Of a stretch of DNA of 42,368 nt, positions 25,739 through 33,821 are shown one piece after another. The stretch comes from CAZMFZ01 sp964565665 (lineage in GTDB: Bacteria; Bacteroidota; Bacteroidia; Cytophagales; UBA9547), in the NCBI GenBank assembly GCA_964565665.1, contig CAZMFZ010000014.1:1-42368 (forward strand). The letters run 5' to 3'. The notes beneath the pieces were generated by a model. That model searched no databases and had not been told where the DNA came from. It saw only the letters and a program-made list of their open reading frames with translations. A program made the position numbers and the translations under genes. Within the stretch, counting starts at the first letter, position 1; the number at the start of each line of letters is the position of its first letter.

Positions 25739-26278
25739 ATGGATGTAAATTTATCACATATAGAAGGCCTTATAGAATTCATTCCTAAAATATTTTACGA
25801 TGAAAGAGGGCATTTTCTCGAAACATATAGTAAAAAAGCATTCGAATCGCACGGATTGAGCCTCAATTTTATGCAAGACAATCAATCTTTTTCTAAAGCA
25901 GGTGTGCTGAGAGGCTTACATTTTCAAAAAGAGCCTTTTGCACAAGGAAAACTAGTGCGAGTAATAAAAGGAAAGTGTATAGATATAGTGGTAGATATTC
26001 GTAAAGCATCCAAAACCTTTGGTGAAGTAGCCAGTTTTATATTAGATGATGTGAAACAGAATATGGTATATGTGCCACCTGGTTTCGCCCATGGATTCGC
26101 AACTTTCGAAGAAACCATTTTTCATTACAAATGTACAAATGTATATGATAAAGCATCGGAAAGTGGTTTGCTATGGTGCGACCCTACTTTAAATATAGAT
26201 TGGCAGATTGAAAATGCTAATGTATCTGACAAAGATGCCATTTTACAAACCTTTGAAGACTTTATAAAAAATACTTGA
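25739..26278 (+). CDS. rfbC: dTDP-4-dehydrorhamnose 3,5-epimerase
   Basis: RfbC/RmlC epimerises dTDP-4-keto-6-deoxyglucose at C3 and C5 on the way to dTDP-rhamnose, a precursor of surface polysaccharides. The 179-residue cupin has the catalytic histidine in VLRGLHFQ (His61), the block GKLVRVIKGKCIDIVVDIR and the VYVPPGFAHGFATFEE strand (about 104-119), followed by the tyrosine region FHYKCTNVYDKASE. The length is normal. The other dTDP-rhamnose genes (rfbA, B, D) are not adjacent. The next gene starts 5 bases after the stop and is also polysaccharide-related, so the two probably share a transcript. Confidence 0.95.
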   Translation: MDVNLSHIEGLIEFIPKIFYDERGHFLETYSKKAFESHGLSLNFMQDNQSFSKAGVLRGLHFQKEPFAQGKLVRVIKGKCIDIVVDIRKASKTFGEVASFILDDVKQNMVYVPPGFAHGFATFEETIFHYKCTNVYDKASESGLLWCDPTLNIDWQIENANVSDKDAILQTFEDFIKNT

Positions 26279-26283
26279 TAAAA

Positions 26284-27036
26284 ATGGAATTATTTTCATC
26301 TTTATTTAATAAAAAAAGTAGTGAAAATAAACCTACTGTCGCACTAGGCTATACCACAGAGCTGCATAATCATTTATTGCCATCCATAGACGATGGCGTA
26401 GGCTCAATTGAAGAATCTTTACAGGCAATAGGTAGTTTGGCCAGCCTAGGAATAAAAAAAATAATTACAACACCCCATATAAAAGCAGATATTTATAATA
26501 ATACACAAGAAATAATTGGCACTAAACTTGCGGAATTGCAATCGGCTGTGAAGAAAAATAATTTGGAAGTAACTATTGAAGCTGCGGCAGAGTACTATCT
26601 TGATGAATCTTTTATGCGACAAGTGAAAGGAGGTGAAAAATTGCTTAGCTTCGGAGACAATTATATATTATTTGAAACTTCTCATGTAGATGAAAGTCAT
26701 TTTTTCATCGAAACTGTATTTGAACTTCGTATGCAAGGCTACAAACCTATTTTTGCACATCCAGAAAGATACCTTTACGGCTTTAATAACTTTTCTATTT
26801 TAGAAAGAATATACGATACTGGTGTTTTCTTCCAATTAAACATCAATTCTTTACAGGGGTACTATGGAAAAGACCAACAGAAGCAAGCTAAAATACTAAT
26901 TGAGAAAGGAATGGTAGATTTTGTGGGTACCGATGCCCATGGGATGCGTCATATTAACATTCTTGAGAAAAGTATTGCCACAAATGAGTACCAAAAATTA
27001 ATGGCATCAGGCAAAATAATGAATGACAAGTTGTAG
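26284..27036 (+). CDS. CpsB/CapC-type PHP-domain tyrosine-protein phosphatase
   Basis: PHP phosphatases of this type remove phosphate from tyrosine kinases that control capsule or exopolysaccharide length. The 250-residue protein has the metal-binding blocks ELHNHLLPSIDDGVGSIEESL (about 24-44), TTPHIKADIY (about 62), AAAEYYLD (about 98), IFAHPERY (about 155) and FVGTDAHGMRH (about 216). A frame from TTG 26275 exists but overlaps the rfbC stop; ATG 26284, 5 bases after rfbC, is preferred. The polysaccharide co-polymerase/tyrosine kinase it would act on is not in the window. Confidence 0.92.
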   Translation: MELFSSLFNKKSSENKPTVALGYTTELHNHLLPSIDDGVGSIEESLQAIGSLASLGIKKIITTPHIKADIYNNTQEIIGTKLAELQSAVKKNNLEVTIEAAAEYYLDESFMRQVKGGEKLLSFGDNYILFETSHVDESHFFIETVFELRMQGYKPIFAHPERYLYGFNNFSILERIYDTGVFFQLNINSLQGYYGKDQQKQAKILIEKGMVDFVGTDAHGMRHINILEKSIATNEYQKLMASGKIMNDKL

Positions 27037-27189
27037 AAAACATTTTAAAAAGATATATAATTTTAAAACCATTGCAATTAAATACTATATTCTAATATAT
27101 TTATTTACTTTAAATTAAATTCTTTGTAGCCCTCAAGGAATTTATAACATAAAACCATACTAATCCCTTAGGGTAGGGAATTTTATACC

Positions 27190-27936
27190 ATGAAGCTGCT
27201 CGAAAACAAAGTTGCCCTCATCACAGGTGCATCAAAAGGAATAGGAAATGCAATTGCCCATGTATTTTCACAACACGGAGCCCAAGTTGCTTTTACTTAT
27301 CTATCAAGTATAGAAAAAGGCGAAGCGTTAGAAGCCGAACTTTTAAAATATGGCACAAAAGCCAAGGGATATCGCTCCGATGCTTCCGATTTTAAGGCTG
27401 CTGAAGAGCTGGTGAACACAATTGTAGGCGATTTTGGCAAGTTAGATATAGTAATCAACAATGCCGGCATTACTAAAGATGGTCTGCTGATGCGAATGAG
27501 TGAAGAGCAGTGGGACGAAGTGATTCGTGTGAACCTAAAATCAGTTTTTAACATCACCAAAGCCGCCACCAAGGTAATGATGAAGCAACGGAAGGGCTCA
27601 ATAATAAATATGAGCTCGGTAGTAGGCTTAAAAGGCAACGGAGGTCAAGCAAATTATGCCGCTTCGAAAGCTGGAATTGTAGGATTTAGTAAATCAGTAG
27701 CCCTGGAATTAGGTTCACGAAACATTCGTTGCAATGTGGTAGCACCTGGCTTTATAGAAACAGAAATGACCGAAGTACTCGACCCAAAAGTGAAAGAAGA
27801 GTGGAGCAACGCCATACCTTTGAAGCGGGCGGGTCAAGCGAAAGATGTGGCCGAAGCTTGTGTGTTTCTGGGTTCTGATATGAGCAGCTATATTACCGGG
27901 CAGGTACTTCAAGTAGATGGCGGCATGCTTACTTAA
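27190..27936 (+). CDS. fabG: 3-oxoacyl-[acyl-carrier-protein] reductase
   Basis: A short-chain dehydrogenase of 248 residues, most likely FabG, which reduces 3-oxoacyl-ACP with NADPH in fatty acid elongation. Visible: the nucleotide-binding turn TGASKGIG (12-19), NNAGITKDGLLMRMSEEQWDEV (90-111, very typical of FabG), the catalytic Ser in MSSVVG (141-146), Tyr156 and Lys160 in YAASK, and the end YITGQVLQVDGGM. It stands alone between the phosphatase and a small membrane protein, not in a fab cluster. A related dehydrogenase of other substrate cannot be fully excluded. Confidence 0.93.
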   Translation: MKLLENKVALITGASKGIGNAIAHVFSQHGAQVAFTYLSSIEKGEALEAELLKYGTKAKGYRSDASDFKAAEELVNTIVGDFGKLDIVINNAGITKDGLLMRMSEEQWDEVIRVNLKSVFNITKAATKVMMKQRKGSIINMSSVVGLKGNGGQANYAASKAGIVGFSKSVALELGSRNIRCNVVAPGFIETEMTEVLDPKVKEEWSNAIPLKRAGQAKDVAEACVFLGSDMSSYITGQVLQVDGGMLT

Positions 27937-27979
27937 ATTATTTTAGGTTAGCCCAAAGTCTTTTAGAATTAAAAAATGA

Positions 27980-28007
27980 TTGTTTAGCTCATAATTTTAT
28001 ACATTTG
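27980..28007 (+). promoter_or_regulatory. Promoter of the small membrane protein (TTG-N17-TACATTTG)
   Basis: TTG (27980-27982) and TACATTTG (28000-28007) are 17 bases apart, within the TTG-N17-23-TAnnTTTG pattern of Bacteroidota. The box ends 22 bases before the ATG at 28030. Confidence 0.65.
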
Positions 28008-28029
28008 AAATACTAAATCCAACTATATT

Positions 28030-28485
28030 ATGTATCAAATACTCTTATACGCCCACTCATACGCCAGATGGTTTGTGTTAATTACGCTATTGTATGCCAT
28101 TTTTAAATCGTTGAATGGCGTAATTTACAAGCGACCCTTCGAAAAACAAGATAAAATGGCTGCATTAATGGGTCTTGTATTCACCCACATCCAATTTTTG
28201 GGCGGAATTATTTTATATTTTCAAAGTGCCGTAGCGAAAGCATTTTTAGACAATCCGAAAGCAGGAATGAAGATTGCCACCTTACGATTTTGGGGAATGG
28301 AACACGTAGCCACCATGACAATTGCCGTAATACTCATCACCATTGGCTATAGCATTGCTAAACGAAGGGAAGAAAGTGAAAAAAAATTCCAATATATACT
28401 GGTGTTTTATGGTTTGGGATTGCTGCTGATATTATCTGCCATTCCTTGGTCGGGAATAAATGTCAGGCCACTTTTCAGATACTAA
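28030..28485 (+). CDS. Four-helix integral membrane protein, cytochrome-b-like annotation group
   Basis: The 151-residue protein has about four hydrophobic segments (near residues 13-30, 43-62, 91-110 and 121-139). Conserved-looking histidines (His9 in LYAHSYARW, one in FTHIQFLGG, one in GMEHVATM) lie at or near membrane segments. Such proteins are common in Bacteroidota and are often labelled cytochrome b or hypothetical membrane protein. The histidines would allow haem binding, but I see no proof. It is a single-gene unit with its own promoter and a strong terminator. Confidence 0.8.
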   Translation: MYQILLYAHSYARWFVLITLLYAIFKSLNGVIYKRPFEKQDKMAALMGLVFTHIQFLGGIILYFQSAVAKAFLDNPKAGMKIATLRFWGMEHVATMTIAVILITIGYSIAKRREESEKKFQYILVFYGLGLLLILSAIPWSGINVRPLFRY

Positions 28486-28490
28486 CTTTC

Positions 28491-28524
28491 AAAAAAAGCC
28501 ATTCCGCAAAGAATGGCTTTTTTT
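28491..28524 (+). terminator. Intrinsic terminator, also one copy of a dispersed hairpin
   Basis: A 14-bp stem (AAAAAAAGCCATTC and complement) with loop CGCAAA and a T run. The core CCATTCCGCAAAGAATGGC recurs at 33721-33739 in front of the VWA gene. Confidence 0.88.
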
Positions 28525-28622
28525 ATTGGGTAAAATAGGAAAGAAAAAAGCTGTTGTGTCATTTTCATTCAACATTTATTAACATCTAGAGAATTAACAA
28601 TTACATAACAATATATTCATCA

Positions 28623-28649
28623 TTGTTTCATAGAGTCGGCTTACTTTTA
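28623..28649 (+). promoter_or_regulatory. Weak candidate promoter of the large secreted protein
   Basis: TTG (28623-28625) and TACTTTTA (28642-28649, one mismatch to TAnnTTTG) are 16 bases apart and lie about 30 bases before the ATG at 28680. Confidence 0.3.
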
Positions 28650-28679
28650 TTTTTTATTTATTAACCAAACTCAAGTATA

Positions 28680-31600
28680 ATGAAAAAACTATTCTTTTTA
28701 ATGATGTCTCTTTTAATAGGAGCATCTACTTTTGCCCAGTTAAACACGGGCGATATTGCCTTTGTGGGCTTCAATGCCGATGGCAATGATGATTTTAGTA
28801 TTGTTACATTTGTAGATATTGCCCCAAACACAACACTTTTTTTTAGTGACAATGAACTGACTAGTGATGGAGTAAATCTTGGTTTTAATACGGGTGAAAA
28901 TCATTTTTCATGGAATTCTGGATCAAATACTATTTCTAGGGGTACAGTAATTGTATTTTCTTATATAAATACTTTAGTAGCTGCAGAATTAAAAACAAAT
29001 TTTGGTTCAGTTACCACTATTTTTGGCCCGAATGCAGGTTTAAGTGGTAGTGATGAAGCATTATTTATTTATACCGGAAGCTATAATGCCCCTACAAAGT
29101 TTATATCAGCCTTCGGAACAGACAATGAAATGACTGCTTTTGGTACATTAGCAGGGACAAATTTGGTTCTGGGCACAAGTGCTTTCACAACTGTTGCTTT
29201 TGATGCAGATGCTGATATTGCCGAATATATAGGATCAAGAGATAATTTCACTACGCCAGGTTTCTTGACAAATATACTCTACAACGCTTCTAATTGGATT
29301 ACTCAAGATGCAAGTGGCGACCAAAGTATAGATTTGACTTTTCCTGACGTTCCATTTTCTCTCCAACCTTTCACTCCAGGAAATGATGATTTGCTCCCCA
29401 CTTTGGTTAATTATGTAATTGCTTCAAATAAAATGGAGGCAACATTTACATTTAATGAACCACTTAATTCAATTACTGCTGTAAATCTTTCAAACTATAC
29501 AGTAGCTGGATTAATACCATCTAATGCGGTAATTTCTCCAAATAGCAGAATTGTTTCCCTTACGCTTGCTGGTGTTTTACCAGGCGGTAACCGTGTTGTT
29601 TCAATTTTAGGTATAGGTGATGTGGCGGGAAATTATTATATCAGTCCTTTGGTATTGAATATATTCGTTCCAGACCCTACTTTTTCATTTGCCAGAATAT
29701 CATCAATTGCAGGTGAAGCTTTGGGCGTTGTGAATTTGAATATTTCAATTTTTGCACCTTTTTCTACGCCCATGTTGGCTACCCTTACCTTATCGGGTAT
29801 GTCAACTGTGGATGCCAATGATATTTCATTTCCAATTTCTATCACCATTCCCGGTAATACAACCAGCTTTATGGTTCCAGTTACCATTACAAATGACGCT
29901 TTGATAGAATCTGATGAAGTTGCCATTTTCAAATTTGCTTCTGTTGCTCAGGGTTCTATTGCTAGTGGAGCTGCGGGTTACCATGCTTTATATATTAAAG
30001 ACGATGATAGTTATAATGTTGTACCTAGCAATCAAATTACTTTAAATTATTTAAAAAGTTTCAACACTTCATTGGCCGGCACTGGTGCCAATTCAGCTGA
30101 AATAACTGCTTATGATAAAGATTCTAAAAGATTGTTTACAGTCAATTCATTGGCCAATAGAATAGATATTTTTGATTTGTCGAATCCGTCTGCTCCTGTT
30201 TCCCTTTTTGGTGTAAACCTATCTAGCCTTACCGCCTCTTTTGGTGGTATAAGCTTGGGCATAAATAGCGTAGCCTTTAAAAATGGGGTACTTGCTACAG
30301 CTTTTGAGAACACTACCGATGGCAATGCCAATGGATTTATTGGTTTCTTCAATGCCAATGGACAATTTTTAAATTATGCTAATGCAGGGGTTTTGCCTGA
30401 CATGGTTACATTCAGCCCCGATGGAAAATATTGCTTATCAGCCAATGAAGGCCAGCCCAATGTTGGCTATACCGCAGATGGAGAAGGCTCTGTAACCATT
30501 GTAGATATGGCTAACCTGACCACTGCCAGCCCTTTAACGGTTCGTCAGATTACTTTAGGAGCGTTGAATTCGCAATATGCAACCCTCAAATCTCAAGGAG
30601 TACGTTTGTTTGGCACAGTTTCGGGTGTGCTTTCTACTGTAGCTCAAGATTTAGAGCCTGAATACATTACTCTCTCAAGTGATAGCAAGACAGCTTATGT
30701 TTCGCTTCAAGAAAACAATGCTTTAGCCATTATTGATGTGGTAGCAGGTACAATTACCGGCATAAAATCATTGGGATTAAAAGATTATTCTGCTACAAGA
30801 GCTGGGATTGATGCCTCAAGAAGAGATATCAATGGTGATGGAGTTGTCAATATCAATGATGTAGTACTTACCAACTGGAAAGGTCTGAAAGGAATGTATA
30901 TGCCAGATGCCATAGCTTCTGCAAATATCGGAGGAAATACATTTATATTTTCTGCCAACGAGGGAGATGCAAGAGCCGATTATGGTTCGGCTTTCAATGA
31001 AGAAAGTAACGTAACTACAAATTCCTTGTCTGGAATCAATTTTTCTGACCTTGCTGCACTGAGAAGTGATAGGTTACTAGGCGATATGAACATCACTAAA
31101 GCTTCTGGCGACAATGAAGGAGATGGAATATTTGAAGAAATTCACACGTTTGGGACTCGTTCATTTACCATTTGGGACGCTGCTGGGAATAAAGTGTGGG
31201 ACAGTGGCGATGATTTTGAACGCATCACTTCTACCAGTACTTTCAACAACTATTTCAATGCAAGCAACGGATCAAGTGCCACAGTAAAAGGTCGCTCCAA
31301 TTCCAAAGGCCCTGAAGCTGAAGGAATTACAGTAGCTAATATTGCGAATGAATATTTTGCCTTTATTTCTTTAGAAAGAATGGGCGGGGTAATGGTTTAT
31401 AATGTCACCAATCCAATCGCACCCGTATTTGTAACCTATACCAACAGCCGGGCCAATGGCGACTTAGGTCCCGAAGGTTTATTGTACATTCCTTCTGCCG
31501 AAAGCCCAACTGGCAAATCATTATTGATAATGTCGAATGAAATTAGTAGCACATTTACCGTGTATGAAGTAACTGTTTCAGGTGCATTATTGCAAAACCC

Positions 31601-32558
31601 AACAGCTGCTTTCAATAATTTTACTTTAACTATAGGAGGTGCCTCTGCCAATTTATCCAACTTGTTGGTAACTAATTCAAGCGGTATAAAAGTATTTTCT
31701 GTGTTAGGAACAGCTGCTTCGCTTTCAGGAAATACTTTGACACCAGTTAATGCAGGTCAGGTTACTGTGTTAGGTTTTGTAAATGCATCTACAGAATTTA
31801 ATTCTACATTAGTTTCAAGTATTGTGACCGTTGTAACTACACCTGCTGTGAACCCTACTATTTCGTTTAGCTCAGCTACTTTAACCGTAGGCGGTGCAGG
31901 TATTGATTTGTCTGTACTATTAACTACCAATTCTACAGGTGCCAAATCGTTTAGCATATTGAGCGGAACCGCTGCTGCTCTTGCTGGAAATACATTGTCG
32001 CCAGTAAGTGCTGGATCTGTAACTGTGACAGGAAGTGTGGCTGCTGCCTCAGGATTTAATGCAGGTTCTGCAAATGCAGTGTTTACAGTAGTAACAGTTC
32101 CAGGAGTAGTTTGCCCAACTATTGCATCAGAAACGGTCAATCTTAATTTGACTGTTGGCGGTAGCTATTTGATATCAAGTGCCATCAATGGCACTCCTAC
32201 TATTTCAGGTTCGATATCAATTAGTGGAAATACCATTACAGCAGTTGCTCTAGGACAGGCTACTGTTATTGCCCTCACAGGTGGTGTTTGTCCTTACGAT
32301 TTGATAATCAATATCACCGTATCGGGTACCTCTTCCATCACTGCCGGTGCTGACAACGATTTTGCAATCTACCCCAATCCAATAAAAGATGGGGTGCTGT
32401 ACTTTACTAAAATATTGACTGGTAGCGTATTGAATAGCTCGGGAATTGAAGTTAAAGCTTTCGAAAAGACGTCAAAAATAGATGTTGCAGACCTTCCTAA
32501 AGGACTTTACTTATTAAAAACTGAAGGTAAAGGGTACCAAAAGTTTGTTGTAGAATAA
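28680..32558 (+). CDS. Secreted multidomain T9SS protein (choice-of-anchor I type beta-propeller)
   Basis: The 1292 residues form: signal peptide ending STFAQ (20); an N-terminal beta domain (about 25-220) seen in many Bacteroidota surface proteins; a segment around 230-330; a Calx-beta-like domain (about 340-440); a choice-of-anchor I beta-propeller (about 455-960; SAEITAYDKDSKRLFTVNS, AVLPDMVTFSPDGKY-like and EGDARADYG blocks); two tandem Ig-like repeats of about 80 residues (from about 975 and 1056; NPTAAFNNFTLTIGG, NPTISFSSATLTVGG); and a T9SS type A sorting domain (from about 1220; FAIYPNPIKDG). A DINGDGVVNINDVV loop near 720 resembles a calcium-binding dockerin/EF-hand loop. Function is unknown; phosphatase- or esterase-like activity is sometimes proposed for this propeller. 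A terminator follows. Confidence 0.88.
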   Translation: MKKLFFLMMSLLIGASTFAQLNTGDIAFVGFNADGNDDFSIVTFVDIAPNTTLFFSDNELTSDGVNLGFNTGENHFSWNSGSNTISRGTVIVFSYINTLVAAELKTNFGSVTTIFGPNAGLSGSDEALFIYTGSYNAPTKFISAFGTDNEMTAFGTLAGTNLVLGTSAFTTVAFDADADIAEYIGSRDNFTTPGFLTNILYNASNWITQDASGDQSIDLTFPDVPFSLQPFTPGNDDLLPTLVNYVIASNKMEATFTFNEPLNSITAVNLSNYTVAGLIPSNAVISPNSRIVSLTLAGVLPGGNRVVSILGIGDVAGNYYISPLVLNIFVPDPTFSFARISSIAGEALGVVNLNISIFAPFSTPMLATLTLSGMSTVDANDISFPISITIPGNTTSFMVPVTITNDALIESDEVAIFKFASVAQGSIASGAAGYHALYIKDDDSYNVVPSNQITLNYLKSFNTSLAGTGANSAEITAYDKDSKRLFTVNSLANRIDIFDLSNPSAPVSLFGVNLSSLTASFGGISLGINSVAFKNGVLATAFENTTDGNANGFIGFFNANGQFLNYANAGVLPDMVTFSPDGKYCLSANEGQPNVGYTADGEGSVTIVDMANLTTASPLTVRQITLGALNSQYATLKSQGVRLFGTVSGVLSTVAQDLEPEYITLSSDSKTAYVSLQENNALAIIDVVAGTITGIKSLGLKDYSATRAGIDASRRDINGDGVVNINDVVLTNWKGLKGMYMPDAIASANIGGNTFIFSANEGDARADYGSAFNEESNVTTNSLSGINFSDLAALRSDRLLGDMNITKASGDNEGDGIFEEIHTFGTRSFTIWDAAGNKVWDSGDDFERITSTSTFNNYFNASNGSSATVKGRSNSKGPEAEGITVANIANEYFAFISLERMGGVMVYNVTNPIAPVFVTYTNSRANGDLGPEGLLYIPSAESPTGKSLLIMSNEISSTFTVYEVTVSGALLQNPTAAFNNFTLTIGGASANLSNLLVTNSSGIKVFSVLGTAASLSGNTLTPVNAGQVTVLGFVNASTEFNSTLVSSIVTVVTTPAVNPTISFSSATLTVGGAGIDLSVLLTTNSTGAKSFSILSGTAAALAGNTLSPVSAGSVTVTGSVAAASGFNAGSANAVFTVVTVPGVVCPTIASETVNLNLTVGGSYLISSAINGTPTISGSISISGNTITAVALGQATVIALTGGVCPYDLIINITVSGTSSITAGADNDFAIYPNPIKDGVLYFTKILTGSVLNSSGIEVKAFEKTSKIDVADLPKGLYLLKTEGKGYQKFVVE

Positions 32559-32577
32559 TTTCAGAATTGAAAATTTT

Positions 32578-32608
32578 AAAAAGCCAGGCTAATTACCTGG
32601 CTTTTTTT
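32578..32608 (+). terminator. Intrinsic terminator after the T9SS protein
   Basis: An 11-bp stem (AAAAAGCCAGG and complement), seven-base loop and a run of seven T. Confidence 0.9.
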
Positions 32609-32709
32609 GTGTATTTCAGTAAAAGTGGGTTGTGAACCTAAAATCATCAGATTGCCAATAATTGTATCGATAAGCAATTTTTTCCTTCTTTTAAGTTTAT
32701 ATAAGGTTA

Positions 32710-33567
32710 CTACATATCAGTATTATAACTATCAAATGTATTGCCTTGATTTACATCTCCGGTTTCGAACCCTTTTTTAAACCAAAACATTCTTTGCTTT
32801 GAAGTGCCATGTGTGAAAGCATCAGGCACTATATAACCTTGGCTTTGTTTTTGCAACCGATCATCGCCTATGGCATTGGCAGCTGTGAGTGCTTCTTCAA
32901 TATCACCCGACTCAAGTATATTCTTCATTTCTTGAGCATGATGCGCCCAAACACCCGCATAAAAATCTGCTTGTAACTCAAGCTTTACAGAAATCGCATT
33001 TATTTCAGCTTCGCTCTTTCCTTCTTGCAAGCCTTTTACTTTTTCCATTGTGCCAAGTAGATTTTGGATGTGGTGGCCTACTTCATGCGCTACCACATAC
33101 GCCATTGCGAAATCGCCTGGAGCTTGGAATCGACTTTGCAAATCATCGTAAAAACTTAAGTCAATGTAAAGTTTGCCATCAAGTGGGCAATAAAAAGGCC
33201 CAGAAGCTACATTTGCATTCCCACACCCTGACTCTACACTTTGAGTAAACAACACCAATTTTGGCTTAGCGTATGATTCATTAAATTGAGATTGAAAAAT
33301 TTGATCCCAGACATCTTCCGTGTCCTTCAACACTACTGATACAAATTTAGCTTGATTATCCTCTTCTGGGGTGGTGCTGGTAGCTACTTGCTGCTCCTGC
33401 TGAGTGTTAGTAACGTTTGATAAATATTGGAGGGGGTTAACTCCAAAAAGCATTGAAATGACAACCATGATGATTGTGCCAATTCCCCCGCCAATGGCCA
33501 AAGTGCCTCCGCCAAATCCCCGTCTGTCTTCGACATTTCCACTACCTTCTCTACCAAACCAGCGCAT
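32710..33567 (-). CDS. ypfJ: YpfJ/KPN_02809-type neutral zinc metallopeptidase
   Basis: The 285-residue protein starts MRWFGREGSGNVEDRRG, the family's hallmark opening, followed by a glycine-rich stretch and one membrane helix (about 26-46). The catalytic domain has the zinc motif HEVGHH near residue 160 (AYVVAHEVGHHIQNLLG), and the downstream ELQADFYAGVWAHH block supplies a further ligand. It ends with FTHGTSKQRMFWFKKGFETGD, also typical. It would be an inner-membrane-anchored protease with the domain outside the cytoplasm; its substrate is unknown. It is transcribed leftward, divergent from the VWA gene. Confidence 0.95.
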   Translation of the reverse strand: MRWFGREGSGNVEDRRGFGGGTLAIGGGIGTIIMVVISMLFGVNPLQYLSNVTNTQQEQQVATSTTPEEDNQAKFVSVVLKDTEDVWDQIFQSQFNESYAKPKLVLFTQSVESGCGNANVASGPFYCPLDGKLYIDLSFYDDLQSRFQAPGDFAMAYVVAHEVGHHIQNLLGTMEKVKGLQEGKSEAEINAISVKLELQADFYAGVWAHHAQEMKNILESGDIEEALTAANAIGDDRLQKQSQGYIVPDAFTHGTSKQRMFWFKKGFETGDVNQGNTFDSYNTDM

Positions 33568-33632
33568 ATCTTAATTGATTTTAAAGTGAATGAATAAATA
33601 AAGGGCTTAAAAATCGTGCCATTCGTTACTGC

Positions 33633-33809
33633 ATGAATGAATTGACATATTTCAAAAAACTTTTTGTTATAGGTACTTGTATTACCGTTATTATAGGCAC
33701 GATTATATACTTTAGAATGTCCATTCCGCAAAGAATGGCTTTTATTGAATCATTTTGCTTATTATTAAGTTTCAATAGCATCACTTGCTACTTTACTAAT
33801 TTGCTATAA
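33633..33809 (+). CDS. Possible 58-residue membrane peptide
   Basis: An open frame from ATG 33633 to TAA 33807-33809 encodes a peptide with basic residues near the start (MNELTYFKKLF) and one hydrophobic stretch (VIGTCITVIIGTIIY). It ends 12 bases before the VWA gene. Part of it (SIPQRMAFI) is encoded by the dispersed hairpin sequence at 33721, which argues against it. No similarity is recognised. It could be a real small protein, a leader, or chance. Confidence 0.25.
   Translation: MNELTYFKKLFVIGTCITVIIGTIIYFRMSIPQRMAFIESFCLLLSFNSITCYFTNLL
33721..33743 (+). repeat. Second copy of the CCATTCCGCAAAGAATGGC hairpin
   Basis: The 19-base core is identical to that in the terminator at 28491-28524 and is followed by TTTT. 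Here the stem is only 6 bp because the left flank differs. It lies between divergent genes, where a terminator is not expected. Confidence 0.7.
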
Positions 33810-33821
33810 TACAAAAACATC

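Noticed and set aside
27120..27189. Riboswitch or attenuator before fabG
   Set aside because: Only a short imperfect AATCCCT/AGGGAATT pairing and two similar GGAATTTTATA-like words are present; no known riboswitch core was recognised.
32889..33248. Rightward 119-codon frame inside the metallopeptidase gene
   Set aside because: It is antisense to a clearly coding, motif-bearing gene, and its histidine/leucine-rich composition is typical of shadow frames.
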